From Saprospiraceae bacterium (GTDB lineage: Bacteria; Bacteroidota; Bacteroidia; Chitinophagales; Saprospiraceae): a stretch of 54,257 nucleotides of DNA. Of the stretch, positions 1 through 8,594 are shown piece by piece (within the stretch, counting starts at the first letter, position 1; the number at the start of each line of letters is the position of its first letter). The notes beneath the pieces are model-generated. The model worked only from the letters and a program-made list of their open reading frames with translations. It searched no databases and had not been told where the DNA came from. The DNA lies in assembly GCA_013001975.1 (NCBI GenBank), contig JABDKX010000102.1, positions 1 through 54,257 of the forward strand. The letters are read 5' to 3'. The translations under genes and the position numbers were made by a program.

Positions 1-73
1 TTTTTGAAATTGAGTTAATATTTGTAAATGTAAGTACAATAAAAAGGTTTTTTTGTATAACTTTTGTTATAGT

Positions 74-109
74 AAAAAAAAATCCTAAGCTCTTTAGCTT
101 AGGATTTTT
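74..109. terminator. Rho-independent terminator of the exported-protein operon
   Basis: An 11-bp perfect stem (AAATCCTAAGC / GCTTAGGATTT, positions 80-90 and 97-107) closes a 6-nt loop and has an A-run on the left and a T-run on the right, so it can terminate in either direction. It lies about 50 bp past the stop codon of the minus-strand discoidin-like gene and probably ends that operon. Confidence 0.85.
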
Positions 110-126
110 GTAAATCAACTAATAGC

Positions 127-142
127 GGTGGACGCATCCACC
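127..142. other. Short perfect hairpin in the 3' untranslated region
   Basis: GGTGGA and TCCACC form a 6-bp stem around a 4-nt loop. In the minus-strand transcript the loop is UGCG, a member of the UNCG class of stable tetraloops. It sits between the stop codon of the minus-strand cargo gene and the terminator. A role as a 3' stability hairpin is only a guess. Confidence 0.5.
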
Positions 143-160
143 TTAATAAATAAATGGGCT

Positions 161-901
161 TTATCTTGTAGACATCTTTACGAATGTCTTATTTTCCCTT
201 TCTCCTTCTTTAATTATCGTGACATAATACATGCCTGATATAAATTCAGAAACATCTAAATTTAACAAATTACGTGTAGGCTTGATGTTGGTTACAATTT
301 GACCAATTGAATTTGTGATGATCAATTGATCAACTTGAGATTGATTACCTAAATCAATGTTTAATACGTCTACTGCTGGGTTAGGAGCTATAGTCCAGGT
401 ATCAGCGAGAATCTCTTCTTCAGTATCCGACATAATACCTAAATTAAATTTGACTTCTGCGACACCAACACAATTGGCATTTTCGTCATGTGCTTCTAAT
501 ACAGTTACTAAAAAGTAACGACCAAAAGCATGGTTCAAGTCCAATATTTCATCAGATTCGTATTTCCAACTGCCTGGGGCTTTACCTATTCTAAATGTAC
601 CTGCAGGTTCCCAATTGGAACCATCAATAGAATAATCGACGATTATCCATCGCGCTCCGTTACCAGTTTCTCCCCAAACATTATGATTCCAAACTTTGAT
701 TGAGTCAACGAGGTATTTGTAACCTAAGTCATACATTATCCAATGGCTATTTCCTCTGATAGTATTTGGAGATTGTGATTCTGTACAAGACATCCAACCT
801 TGGTCCTTAAATGGACTGTGGCTTTCGTCTAAACACTGGGCTTGCATATTTAATCCTAGGCAAGCTATAAAGAGCGTTAATATTATATATTTATTTTTCA
901 T
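161..901 (-). CDS. Discoidin-like exported protein with T9SS type A sorting domain
   Basis: A 246-residue exported protein. Residues 1-21 are a signal peptide (Lys-rich start, hydrophobic core, cleavage near MQAQ). Residues about 22-150 resemble an F5/8 type C (discoidin-like) beta-sandwich, with phrases such as SIKVWNHN and VDYSIDGSNW, which suggests binding to glycans or another surface ligand. Residues about 172-246 form a type IX sorting domain of the A type (APNPAVDVLNI...GMYYVTI), which in this family directs passage across the outer membrane and is then removed. It is the last gene of a three-gene operon, 20 bp behind the DUF1501 gene. The ligand is unknown. Confidence 0.8.
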   Translation of the reverse strand: MKNKYIILTLFIACLGLNMQAQCLDESHSPFKDQGWMSCTESQSPNTIRGNSHWIMYDLGYKYLVDSIKVWNHNVWGETGNGARWIIVDYSIDGSNWEPAGTFRIGKAPGSWKYESDEILDLNHAFGRYFLVTVLEAHDENANCVGVAEVKFNLGIMSDTEEEILADTWTIAPNPAVDVLNIDLGNQSQVDQLIITNSIGQIVTNIKPTRNLLNLDVSEFISGMYYVTIIKEGERENKTFVKMSTR

Positions 902-921
902 GTTTGTAGCTTAATCAATTA

Positions 922-2319
922 TTAAATAAGAAATCCTAGTGGTGCAGTTCCTGATCCTACATTGTAAAAGTTTCCAATATTTGGCAGTATCTGTGACAAG
1001 TCATTTGGTGAAATTCCAAACCACATTGCTAATTCAGCAAAATATGAATCCGTAGAAGTCGTCGGGATAAGAACACCTCCGCCTCCTAACTCTAAATCAT
1101 TACCAAGGGCTAAAGAAGGATAATCACCATACATTTGTTTCCCTTTAACTGCGCCACCCATCACAATAGCGTTACCTCCCCAAGCATGATCTGTTCCATT
1201 ACCGTTGGAAGTCAGTGTTCTAGCGAAATCTGAAATGGTATAGGTAGTTACACAATCGCTCACACCTAACTCTTCAGTAGCAGCATAGAATTCAGCAAAA
1301 GCGGTATCCAATGTTGCCATTAACTGACCATGATTGTTAATCAATTCATCATGATTATCAAATCCTCCTAACTGAACAAAGAAGATTTGTCTTTTAGCAC
1401 CTAATTGATCTCTAGCCTTAATAGACTGAGCAACCATATTCAAATCTTGTGATAAATTATTATTTGAAAAAGTTGTTAATAAAGGGGTTTGATTATCAAT
1501 AGCGGAATTAAATACTTCATTGCTTTCTATCGATCTCTTTAAAACACCTTTATAGGAATCTTTAAAGATATCTTCATACTGACGGTTCATCATGTCCGTT
1601 ACATCTTCAGTCATCAATTGAAAGAAAGGTGCTGGGTTATTCCAACCTTGAATAGCAACACCTCCATCATTGTTGATTGCATACTCTACGATAGATTCTC
1701 CTCTTTGGAAAACATTGTTTCCTCCAAGCGAAATATTCATTGAAACGCCATTGTCGTCATTGAGTGACTTTAAGATATCTGCCATTTTTCCTCCCCAACC
1801 TAGATTGGTTCTGTCTTGAGGAAAAGCTGTTTGCCAATGTTGAACCTGATCAGAGTGTGATAATAAACCTAACGGAAGGTTTGAAGTCGAATCAAGAACG
1901 CCTGATTTACTTGTCGGTTCTACTAAAGTTCCGATGTTATTTACAAAGGCCAAATTACCAGCCTCAAACATTTGTTGCATGTTGGTTAAAGAAGGATGCA
2001 GACCATATTCTCTACCATCTCCAGAATCAGGATTTATAGCCAATAAGTCATTTTGAGCCAATGCTTGATTTGATCTAACTGTTGCATATTCGTTGTATTC
2101 TGCATTGCTGCGAGGTACAATCATATTGAAAGAATCGTTTCCTCCAGAAAGAAGCACACAAACCAATGCTTTATAATCGCCACCAGCCATACTTGTTGAA
2201 GCCATGATATTATTCATCGCTTTCAAATTTATTAACGAAGAAAATAATGTTGTTGTACCAACCGCAACGCAAGGCATCGTACCGAGAAATTTTCTTCTTG
2301 AATAATTATGTTTTGACAT
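922..2319 (-). CDS. DUF1501 domain protein with Tat signal
   Basis: A 465-residue DUF1501 protein. The N terminus carries a twin-arginine motif (SRRKFLG) before a hydrophobic stretch, so export in a folded state by Tat is expected. The body shows the sulfatase/alkaline-phosphatase-like features of the family: VCVLLSGGNDSFNM near residue 55, GLHPSL near 103, QLGGFDNHD near 320, and TISDFARTLTSNGNGTDHAWGG near 360-385. DUF1501 genes are almost always paired with DUF1800, as here, and the pair is abundant in Bacteroidota and Planctomycetota. The reaction is not established; a secreted hydrolase acting on a sulfated or phosphorylated polymer is a guess from the fold. Confidence 0.85.
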   Translation of the reverse strand: MSKHNYSRRKFLGTMPCVAVGTTTLFSSLINLKAMNNIMASTSMAGGDYKALVCVLLSGGNDSFNMIVPRSNAEYNEYATVRSNQALAQNDLLAINPDSGDGREYGLHPSLTNMQQMFEAGNLAFVNNIGTLVEPTSKSGVLDSTSNLPLGLLSHSDQVQHWQTAFPQDRTNLGWGGKMADILKSLNDDNGVSMNISLGGNNVFQRGESIVEYAINNDGGVAIQGWNNPAPFFQLMTEDVTDMMNRQYEDIFKDSYKGVLKRSIESNEVFNSAIDNQTPLLTTFSNNNLSQDLNMVAQSIKARDQLGAKRQIFFVQLGGFDNHDELINNHGQLMATLDTAFAEFYAATEELGVSDCVTTYTISDFARTLTSNGNGTDHAWGGNAIVMGGAVKGKQMYGDYPSLALGNDLELGGGGVLIPTTSTDSYFAELAMWFGISPNDLSQILPNIGNFYNVGSGTAPLGFLI

Positions 2320-2353
2320 TTTTATTTTTTTTAATTGATTGATAAATGGGTGA

Positions 2354-4180
2354 TTACTTCATGATGACATAGTCAGGGTCAATCATAATAAGAAATGCAG
2401 CATAATATGGAATGTATCTTTCATCCAATATGGCTCTTTGTTTTAGAGAAGCTACAATCTTCGTTTTGGCCTGGTCGGATAGTTGACCGTTAGTCAAAAG
2501 AATATCTAAATAATCTACCAAGTCCTCAGGGCTGTATGCCAAATCTAACCACAGTTGATCTGATAATTCAGCCGCATAATAATCTGGGTCTTCAACAAAA
2601 ATGTTGAGAAACGGCTCATTAAGCACATTTGGAATATCAAAATTAAATTGATCTCTAAAGTATCCATCCATCAACATGAACATCATAAAATTGACATAGT
2701 TAGAAGAGGTGGATGAATTGAGTATTTGAAATTCTGGTCCCACCATATCGTAATATGCAAACTCTGAGTCAGGTACATAGTCAGGTGTAAAAAAGTTGAA
2801 TACTGTTGGTGATGATAAAGGCGCTTGCGCTGTAAACTCATTATAGAATAATCCAGTATTCCAATACCACTCACTTTCTGTTTCAGCTTTTAAAGCCGTA
2901 GATATTTGTGTGTATCTTGTAATTGGTTCACGCAACATGCCATTTTCAGGATCACCAAACCAATAACATTCCATGGCTTCAGAGTCCATAAGAATTGCTT
3001 TTATAAAAGCAGCCATATCTCCTCTAACACCATTACCATTATCATTAAAAACCGTAGCTACGCGTTCAATATATTCTGGAGATGGATTTGATTTTACCAA
3101 TCTTTGAATTAATCTTGTTGCTAAAAATGGACCTACATTATCATGGTTAAAAAGATGGTTGATAGCCAAGCCGACATCTTGCATCCCTGTTAAGCCTCCT
3201 GGGATTGTATAATTACCTACGATCGTTTTTGGTCCTGGCTCATGCCAAATCTCATACATTGTCATTGTATCAAGTAAAGAGTAAGCTCTGAAGTTTCTAC
3301 CAAATCTCACTGGTGAAGTATTACCTTCTTCTGCCCACTTACTTCCACTTAATCCTGTAAATACCTTTGCTAATTCTTTAATGTCATCATTATCATAAGT
3401 TGGAATCCACAGCCCGGTATTAGGATCAGTTTTTCGAGAACCATCTAAATTTAATTCGTATAATCCAATAGTAAACAATTGCATTATTTCTCTTGCATAG
3501 TTCTCATCAGGATGAATGTTTTCAGAAGGGATAGTTCTTGGATTATTCATGTGACTTAAGTAAAAACCCATGGAAGGATTTAAAGTCACATATCTTAAAA
3601 GATCACGGTAGTTTCCAAAAGCAAAATATTGCAATACATCATAATAGTATGCAAGACCGTGAGGATAGTTTTCTAGCTCTGATCTGTCAGAAATAACAAG
3701 TATCTCACTAAGTGCTAAAGAAATTCTTTGACGTAATTTATCCTCACCTCTCATATGATTATGCCACCAAGCATATCTAAAGAAAGCAGGGCTTAAATTA
3801 AATTGTTGGTTACAATCTGCGCCATATAATTCTTGGCAATTTTCATAAAGTTCAAAAATAATTTCTATGGTCGGAACAGCATATTGACTTGGCTCAATAG
3901 CCATTTGATCGTCTATCCACTTTTCAATACCAATTTCAGTCAGCGCCTGAATGTCTTCTATAGTTGCACCCAATGTTGCTTGTGATAAAAATCTTGAGGA
4001 TCCTTGAATATCCAAATCTACACCACTGCCATTTATAGTATTGAATGCCTGAGTTTGACCATCACTGCTGCTTACATTTACATCTTGAAATTGGTCTAAG
4101 CCAATGTAGTCATCATAAATTTGAGAGAATCCTACAGTTGTAAAAAAAAGAAGCGCGAGAGCGTAAATATTTTTTTTCAT
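2354..4180 (-). CDS. DUF1800 domain exported protein
   Basis: A DUF1800 protein of about 608 residues. I place the start at the Met that opens MKKNIYALALLFFTTVGFSQ, a good signal peptide; an upstream in-frame Met would add ten residues before the signal and is less likely. Family features include FLSQATLGATIEDIQAL, RQRISLALSEILVIS, HPDENYAREIMQLFTIGLYELN and the C-terminal region with PTVFNFFTPDYVP. It is the first gene of the operon with DUF1501 and a T9SS cargo. The biochemical role is unknown. Its promoter region contains a 12-mer plus TGTCT arrangement also found before fecR, which hints at control by the neighbouring ECF sigma factor. Confidence 0.85.
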   Translation of the reverse strand: MKKNIYALALLFFTTVGFSQIYDDYIGLDQFQDVNVSSSDGQTQAFNTINGSGVDLDIQGSSRFLSQATLGATIEDIQALTEIGIEKWIDDQMAIEPSQYAVPTIEIIFELYENCQELYGADCNQQFNLSPAFFRYAWWHNHMRGEDKLRQRISLALSEILVISDRSELENYPHGLAYYYDVLQYFAFGNYRDLLRYVTLNPSMGFYLSHMNNPRTIPSENIHPDENYAREIMQLFTIGLYELNLDGSRKTDPNTGLWIPTYDNDDIKELAKVFTGLSGSKWAEEGNTSPVRFGRNFRAYSLLDTMTMYEIWHEPGPKTIVGNYTIPGGLTGMQDVGLAINHLFNHDNVGPFLATRLIQRLVKSNPSPEYIERVATVFNDNGNGVRGDMAAFIKAILMDSEAMECYWFGDPENGMLREPITRYTQISTALKAETESEWYWNTGLFYNEFTAQAPLSSPTVFNFFTPDYVPDSEFAYYDMVGPEFQILNSSTSSNYVNFMMFMLMDGYFRDQFNFDIPNVLNEPFLNIFVEDPDYYAAELSDQLWLDLAYSPEDLVDYLDILLTNGQLSDQAKTKIVASLKQRAILDERYIPYYAAFLIMIDPDYVIMK

Positions 4181-4234
4181 GTGAACTGTTTTACTTTGGT
4201 AATTTAACATCTTTGTCCTTTGTACAATAATAAA

Positions 4235-4261
4235 GACAGGCTTAGGGTTATTTACCCTACC
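4235..4261 (-). promoter_or_regulatory. Candidate ECF-sigma promoter of the DUF1800 operon
   Basis: Read on the minus strand, GGTAGGGTAAAT (4261-4250) is followed after 11 nt by TGTCT (4238-4234). The same 12-mer, spacing and TGTCT occur before fecR. The second part resembles the GTC-type -10 of ECF promoters. A start site near 4228 would leave a leader of about 50 nt. It also lies within a TAGGGT-N5-ACCCTA inverted repeat (4243-4259). The promoter role is inferred. Confidence 0.45.
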
Positions 4262-4350
4262 TAAGGAATTAAAAATATATGTTTTATATATTTGCTTGAC
4301 CTCTGTTTTGTAAAGTTATTGACATTTTTCAAATTATTTGGAACAGTACA

Positions 4351-4358
4351 TAACTTTG
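4351..4358 (+). promoter_or_regulatory. Candidate housekeeping -7 element of the sigma factor gene
   Basis: TAACTTTG matches the Bacteroidota -7 consensus TAnnTTTG at all six fixed positions. It lies about 40 bp before the sigma factor start codon. The -33 region (TTTTC near 4326-4330) is only a weak match to TTTG. Confidence 0.4.
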
Positions 4359-4398
4359 TTCTTATCCTTATATCAGTAGAAAGACTTTTTACTTATAA

Positions 4399-4896
4399 AT
4401 GAAAGACCGCGAAAAAGATCAATTATTTAAGGAAATCTATGAAACATGGGTAACCCCTTTGTTTAATTTCCTTTTTTATAAAACAGGCGATCAAACGATA
4501 GCTGAAGATCTGGTGCATGATGTCTTTGCTAATTTTTGGAAGAAAATGCATACCATTGAAAAGTCTAAGGTAAAATCATACTTATATACATCAGCGAAAA
4601 ACATGGTCATTAACAATATGACTAAGCAAAATGTTGTATTAAAGTTCGAACAGCAATTAGAACATAAAAAATCTGAATCTCCTCAATATATCTTGGAGGT
4701 TAAAGAATTTAAAAACAGATTAGAGTTGGCTATTTCTCAATTAACGGAAGCAGAACGTGAAGTTTTCTTAATGCATCGAATAGATGGATTTAAATACAGA
4801 GAAATTGCAGAAATCATTGGTGTGAGCCAAAAAGCTATAGAAAAGAGGATGCATAATGCATTGGTGAAATTGCGGAAAATATGCAATAAAATATAA
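4399..4896 (+). CDS. ECF-family RNA polymerase sigma-70 factor
   Basis: A 165-residue extracytoplasmic-function sigma factor. Region 2 covers about residues 10-75 (YETWVTPLFNFLFYKTGD, AEDLVHDVFANFWKK) and region 4 about residues 105-160 (LTEAEREVFLMHRIDGFKYREIAEIIGVSQKAIEKRMHNALVKLR, a clear helix-turn-helix). It belongs to the FecI-like group that is expanded in Bacteroidota. An anti-sigma gene and a TonB-dependent receptor follow on the same strand, the usual surface-signalling arrangement. It is transcribed divergently from the DUF1800 operon, and both neighbouring transcription units carry a matching promoter-like sequence. Confidence 0.9.
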   Translation: MKDREKDQLFKEIYETWVTPLFNFLFYKTGDQTIAEDLVHDVFANFWKKMHTIEKSKVKSYLYTSAKNMVINNMTKQNVVLKFEQQLEHKKSESPQYILEVKEFKNRLELAISQLTEAEREVFLMHRIDGFKYREIAEIIGVSQKAIEKRMHNALVKLRKICNKI

Positions 4897-4899
4897 AAG

Positions 4900-4927
4900 G
4901 GTAGGGTAAATGAAGATTAGGTTGTCT
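4900..4927 (+). promoter_or_regulatory. Candidate ECF-sigma promoter of fecR-receptor genes
   Basis: GGTAGGGTAAAT (4900-4911), then 11 nt, then TGTCTAAT from 4923. It is the same two-part sequence as before the DUF1800 operon, including the spacing. A start near 4934 would leave about 19 nt before the fecR start codon. Position and duplication support a promoter for the sigma factor encoded next to it; this is inferred. Confidence 0.45.
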
Positions 4928-4952
4928 AATACAGTAAAAGCAATAAAATAAT

Positions 4953-5858
4953 ATGAGTCCTTCATTTGAAAAGGATGGTGACAAATTAGCCCAATGGCTT
5001 GAAGGAGGTTTTCTTGAAGAACAAGAAAATCAAGAGTATAATGATGTTTTCAATGATCTTGAAAAGATTGTCGAGGTGACAGATACGATAAGGCCACCTT
5101 CCTTCGATAAGGATAAACTGTTTGACAGATTAATGAGAAGTCGCGAGATAGATCAAAAAGGCAGATCAGTTCGCATGTGGGTATATCGGATGACTGCAGT
5201 AGCTGCTATAGGTTTAATTCTTATGGCAACCTTGTTTTTTAATCAATCTGTTAATATTGAAAATGGATTTGGAAATCAAATCGTTCACAGTTTACCTGAA
5301 GGATCTTCTGTCAATCTGTTTGCAGATTCGAAAATTACTTATGCAAAAGATTTTACTAATGAGCGATCACTCAACCTGAATGGTCAAGCCTTCTTTGAAG
5401 TTAAACCGGGATCAAAGTTTACCGTTCAAACTGAGTTGGGAAGTGTGACTGTTCTGGGAACCTCATTTAATGTGACTTCAAAAAATGATGTATTTAGCGT
5501 AGCTTGTAAAACTGGGAAAGTAAGTGTAAAATGCCAATCGAAAGAATATATTTTAACACCGGGTGAAAGTGTAAGTGTTATAAATAAAAATATAATGGAA
5601 GATAAAATCCCTGTTGAAAGTATAGGGAAATGGAGTCAAGAAGAATCATTTTTCTCTCAAGCACCTCTTGCAAATGTAGTAGAATCTTTGAGCGCTTGGT
5701 ATCATATTAAAATTAATATTGACCAAAATTTATTAACAGAAAAATTCACAGGAAGTTTTGTTCATGATGATTTAGACAAAGCATTGAAAATGGTATTTTT
5801 ACCAATGGGGTTAGAATATGTAAATGATGATTCTAAAACCATTGCAGTTAAAAAATAA
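4953..5858 (+). CDS. FecR-family anti-sigma regulator
   Basis: A 301-residue FecR-like protein. The N-terminal cytoplasmic part (1-75) is followed by one membrane segment around residues 77-97 (MTAVAAIGLILMATLFF), the FecR domain at about 110-205 (IVHSLPEGSSVNLFADSKITY, GQAFFEVKPGSKFTVQTELGSVTVLGTSFNV) and a C-terminal STN-like DUF4974 domain (PLANVVESLSAWYHIKINIDQ). In this family the periplasmic part contacts the receptor's signalling domain and the cytoplasmic part holds or activates the sigma factor. It lies between the sigma factor and the TonB receptor, as expected. Confidence 0.88.
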   Translation: MSPSFEKDGDKLAQWLEGGFLEEQENQEYNDVFNDLEKIVEVTDTIRPPSFDKDKLFDRLMRSREIDQKGRSVRMWVYRMTAVAAIGLILMATLFFNQSVNIENGFGNQIVHSLPEGSSVNLFADSKITYAKDFTNERSLNLNGQAFFEVKPGSKFTVQTELGSVTVLGTSFNVTSKNDVFSVACKTGKVSVKCQSKEYILTPGESVSVINKNIMEDKIPVESIGKWSQEESFFSQAPLANVVESLSAWYHIKINIDQNLLTEKFTGSFVHDDLDKALKMVFLPMGLEYVNDDSKTIAVKK

Positions 5859-5878
5859 AGTTAGACGGAATCATATAG

Positions 5879-8461
5879 ATGAAAGTAAGCACAACCTTAC
5901 TGATTATTTACATCTTTTTGACAGTAAATCTGCTGTCTCAGAATTCCTATGAAATTAACGATACCGTTTCCCTCTCCAAAATTTTAAAAATGATTGAAGA
6001 GAAGAACAATGTTTCTTTCTCATACAACCATTCTCAAATTCAAAATGAGAAGATTCCTTTCAAAGCAGGAAACTATAATCTTGATGAAGTTCTCAATCTG
6101 GTTTTTGCGGAATCACCATATGTTTATGAATTTATAGACAGTAAGAGAATTATAGTTATTCCAAAAAATGAGGCATCAGATCCTTATTTATTTTGTGGTT
6201 ATGTATATGATTACAATGATGCCCAACCTTTGCCTTACGTCAATATTTTTGATCCCAAACTTCAAATTGGAACAGAAACGGACACTGACGGATATTTTGA
6301 GATGGTTGTCAATAACAAGACCGCCTCTTTTGTCGCGTCTTATATTGGGTATGAAATTCAAACATTAGGATCTGAAAAATCTGATCCAGACAATTGCAAG
6401 ATGTTTTATTTAAAAACTGCTGAACAATTGTTGTCAACAGTTATCCTTCGAGAATATTTGGGAGATGGTATTGATCAATCTACAAATTCAAAATCAATTG
6501 TTTTAGATCCTGGTGAGATGAACGTATTACCTGGCTTGGTAGACAATGATATTTTTGCAACTACTTTGCTTCTTCCTGGCATCAACAGCCCAAAGGAATC
6601 ATTAGATGATATATTTATTCGAGGGGGCACACCAGATCAGAATTTGGTTTTGTGGGATGGTATTCCGATGTATCATACCAGTCATTTATTTGGTACCATT
6701 TCGGCGTTCAACCCATTTATTATTGATCAAGTTGATGTATACAGGTCGAGTATTGGTAGTGAATTTGGTGGTCGGGTTTCAGGCGTTATAGATATCAAAA
6801 GTAAGAGCAAAATACCAGATAAAGTCAATATTGGTTTGGGGGTCAATATGACGCATTTTCATATGGATATTGAAACACCATTGTGGAAAAATTCAGCGCT
6901 TTTCTTTTCTTATCGTCGTTCTATAACTGACATTTGGGCATCTCCGACGTTTTTAAATTATGCTGAACGTGTTTTTCAGGGATCAAAAGTAGAACCAGAA
7001 AGATTCAGTGAATCAAATCTAGCTTACAATGACTTTTTCGCTTTTAATGATGCCAATCTGAAATGGGTTTATAATCATAATAAAAGCAAATTTAAAATCT
7101 CCATGTTTGGTGCCTTAAATGAATTGGATTATTCGACAGCACTTCCCAACGTAAATGCATTTTTATTAGACAAATTGGATCTGAATAATGGAGGCGCTAT
7201 GTTTTCATGGGAGCGAAAGTGGAGTGATGAATTAGATTCAAAACTGGTCATTACCAACTCGGAATTTAATTATGACTATGAGTTATTTCTTCAGTTAGAA
7301 GACGAGACGATTGAGCCACCCAATAGAGTTTGGTCTAATAACAAGATTACAGATGGCGGGTTGAAATTGACCTTTGACTGGAAGCCAGAACAATACCAAC
7401 GATTTCGATTTGGATGGCAATTAACCGATAATATTATAAATGTTAATCTTGGTAGAACTGAACCAGATACGACAGAAATGCAAATGCAAAATTTTGAAAA
7501 TCAGATACAAACACTATTTGGTGAATATGCTTTAGAGCTGCCTGATATTGTCAATATGGATATTGGTCTGAGATTTCAAAATAGTCCAATCTTAGAGAAG
7601 CGATTTTTTGAACCAAGGATTTCAATTGTCACCAAACTCAATGAGGACATGCGATTAAAAGCCAGTACAAGCAAACAGTTTCAGTTTGTAAGTCAGTTAG
7701 TCGCTTTCGATATAAATGACTTAGGATTCAGTAATCAAATTTGGGTAGCTGCCGATGATCAAACAATTCCAGTTATCGAATCTAACCAATGGGTTGGCGG
7801 GATCATGTATGAAAAGGATGATTGGACATTAGATGTGGAAGGTTATGTTAAGGAATTGGTTGGGATTACATCGCTATCAGTATTGTCAGATTTGCTATCA
7901 CAATATGCACAAGGAAAATCTAAGGTTCGAGGAGTTGATATCTTATTGAAACGACGCTATAAAAATTTCAGAAGTTGGTTAAGTTTTACCTTGTCAGAAA
8001 CGTTGTATGAATTCCCTTCTATTCCGCCGGGATCTTTTCCTGCACCTCATGATCAGAAGTATATCATTCAATGGGTTAATTTATATAAGCAAGATCAATG
8101 GGAATTTTCATTGGGTGTAAATCTAAGATCTGGGTTGCCGTATAGAAATGCAAGTGGTTTGGAACTTGAACAAAACAGCCAAGGCAATTTTTATTATGCT
8201 ATTCAATATGAAGAATTAAATGCGGCAAGGTTAGATCCGTATTTTAGAGTTGACGGCTCCGTCATTTATAATTTTGGACAGCAAGAAGGCATTGATGGCT
8301 ATATTGGATTTTCCATTCAAAATATGACAAATCATCGAAACGTCTTAGGTAGAGAATTCTTTCGAGGCAGACAAGATGGATCAGGAAAACCTACCTTATT
8401 ATCAAATGATGAATTGGGCTTGAAGTGGACACCTAATTTTACTGTTAATGTTTCTTTTTAG
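5879..8461 (+). CDS. TonB-dependent receptor with STN and carboxypeptidase-regulatory domains
   Basis: An 860-residue outer-membrane receptor. It has a signal peptide (1-21), then an STN/secretin-like domain at about 25-95 (VSLSKILKMIEEKNNVSFSY), a carboxypeptidase D regulatory-like beta-sandwich at about 100-175 (YVYDYNDAQPLPYVNIF, GTETDTDGYFEM), a plug domain at about 205-300 (DDIFIRGGTPDQNLVLWDGIPMY) and a beta-barrel to the end (VNVSF). The STN domain and the upstream sigma/FecR pair point to substrate-induced surface signalling. No SusD partner follows, so a peptide, siderophore or other ligand is possible; the substrate cannot be read from the sequence. Confidence 0.88.
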   Translation: MKVSTTLLIIYIFLTVNLLSQNSYEINDTVSLSKILKMIEEKNNVSFSYNHSQIQNEKIPFKAGNYNLDEVLNLVFAESPYVYEFIDSKRIIVIPKNEASDPYLFCGYVYDYNDAQPLPYVNIFDPKLQIGTETDTDGYFEMVVNNKTASFVASYIGYEIQTLGSEKSDPDNCKMFYLKTAEQLLSTVILREYLGDGIDQSTNSKSIVLDPGEMNVLPGLVDNDIFATTLLLPGINSPKESLDDIFIRGGTPDQNLVLWDGIPMYHTSHLFGTISAFNPFIIDQVDVYRSSIGSEFGGRVSGVIDIKSKSKIPDKVNIGLGVNMTHFHMDIETPLWKNSALFFSYRRSITDIWASPTFLNYAERVFQGSKVEPERFSESNLAYNDFFAFNDANLKWVYNHNKSKFKISMFGALNELDYSTALPNVNAFLLDKLDLNNGGAMFSWERKWSDELDSKLVITNSEFNYDYELFLQLEDETIEPPNRVWSNNKITDGGLKLTFDWKPEQYQRFRFGWQLTDNIINVNLGRTEPDTTEMQMQNFENQIQTLFGEYALELPDIVNMDIGLRFQNSPILEKRFFEPRISIVTKLNEDMRLKASTSKQFQFVSQLVAFDINDLGFSNQIWVAADDQTIPVIESNQWVGGIMYEKDDWTLDVEGYVKELVGITSLSVLSDLLSQYAQGKSKVRGVDILLKRRYKNFRSWLSFTLSETLYEFPSIPPGSFPAPHDQKYIIQWVNLYKQDQWEFSLGVNLRSGLPYRNASGLELEQNSQGNFYYAIQYEELNAARLDPYFRVDGSVIYNFGQQEGIDGYIGFSIQNMTNHRNVLGREFFRGRQDGSGKPTLLSNDELGLKWTPNFTVNVSF

Positions 8462-8594
8462 TATTAAATGAGAATTTTATTGAGTGATGTAAAGTATCTT
8501 TTCTTGTTTAACTAATTAATACAAAGATTATTTATTTTATTTTTTTTTCAAATAAAACAATCGATCATTTCTATATTTAGGTAGAATTTCAAAT

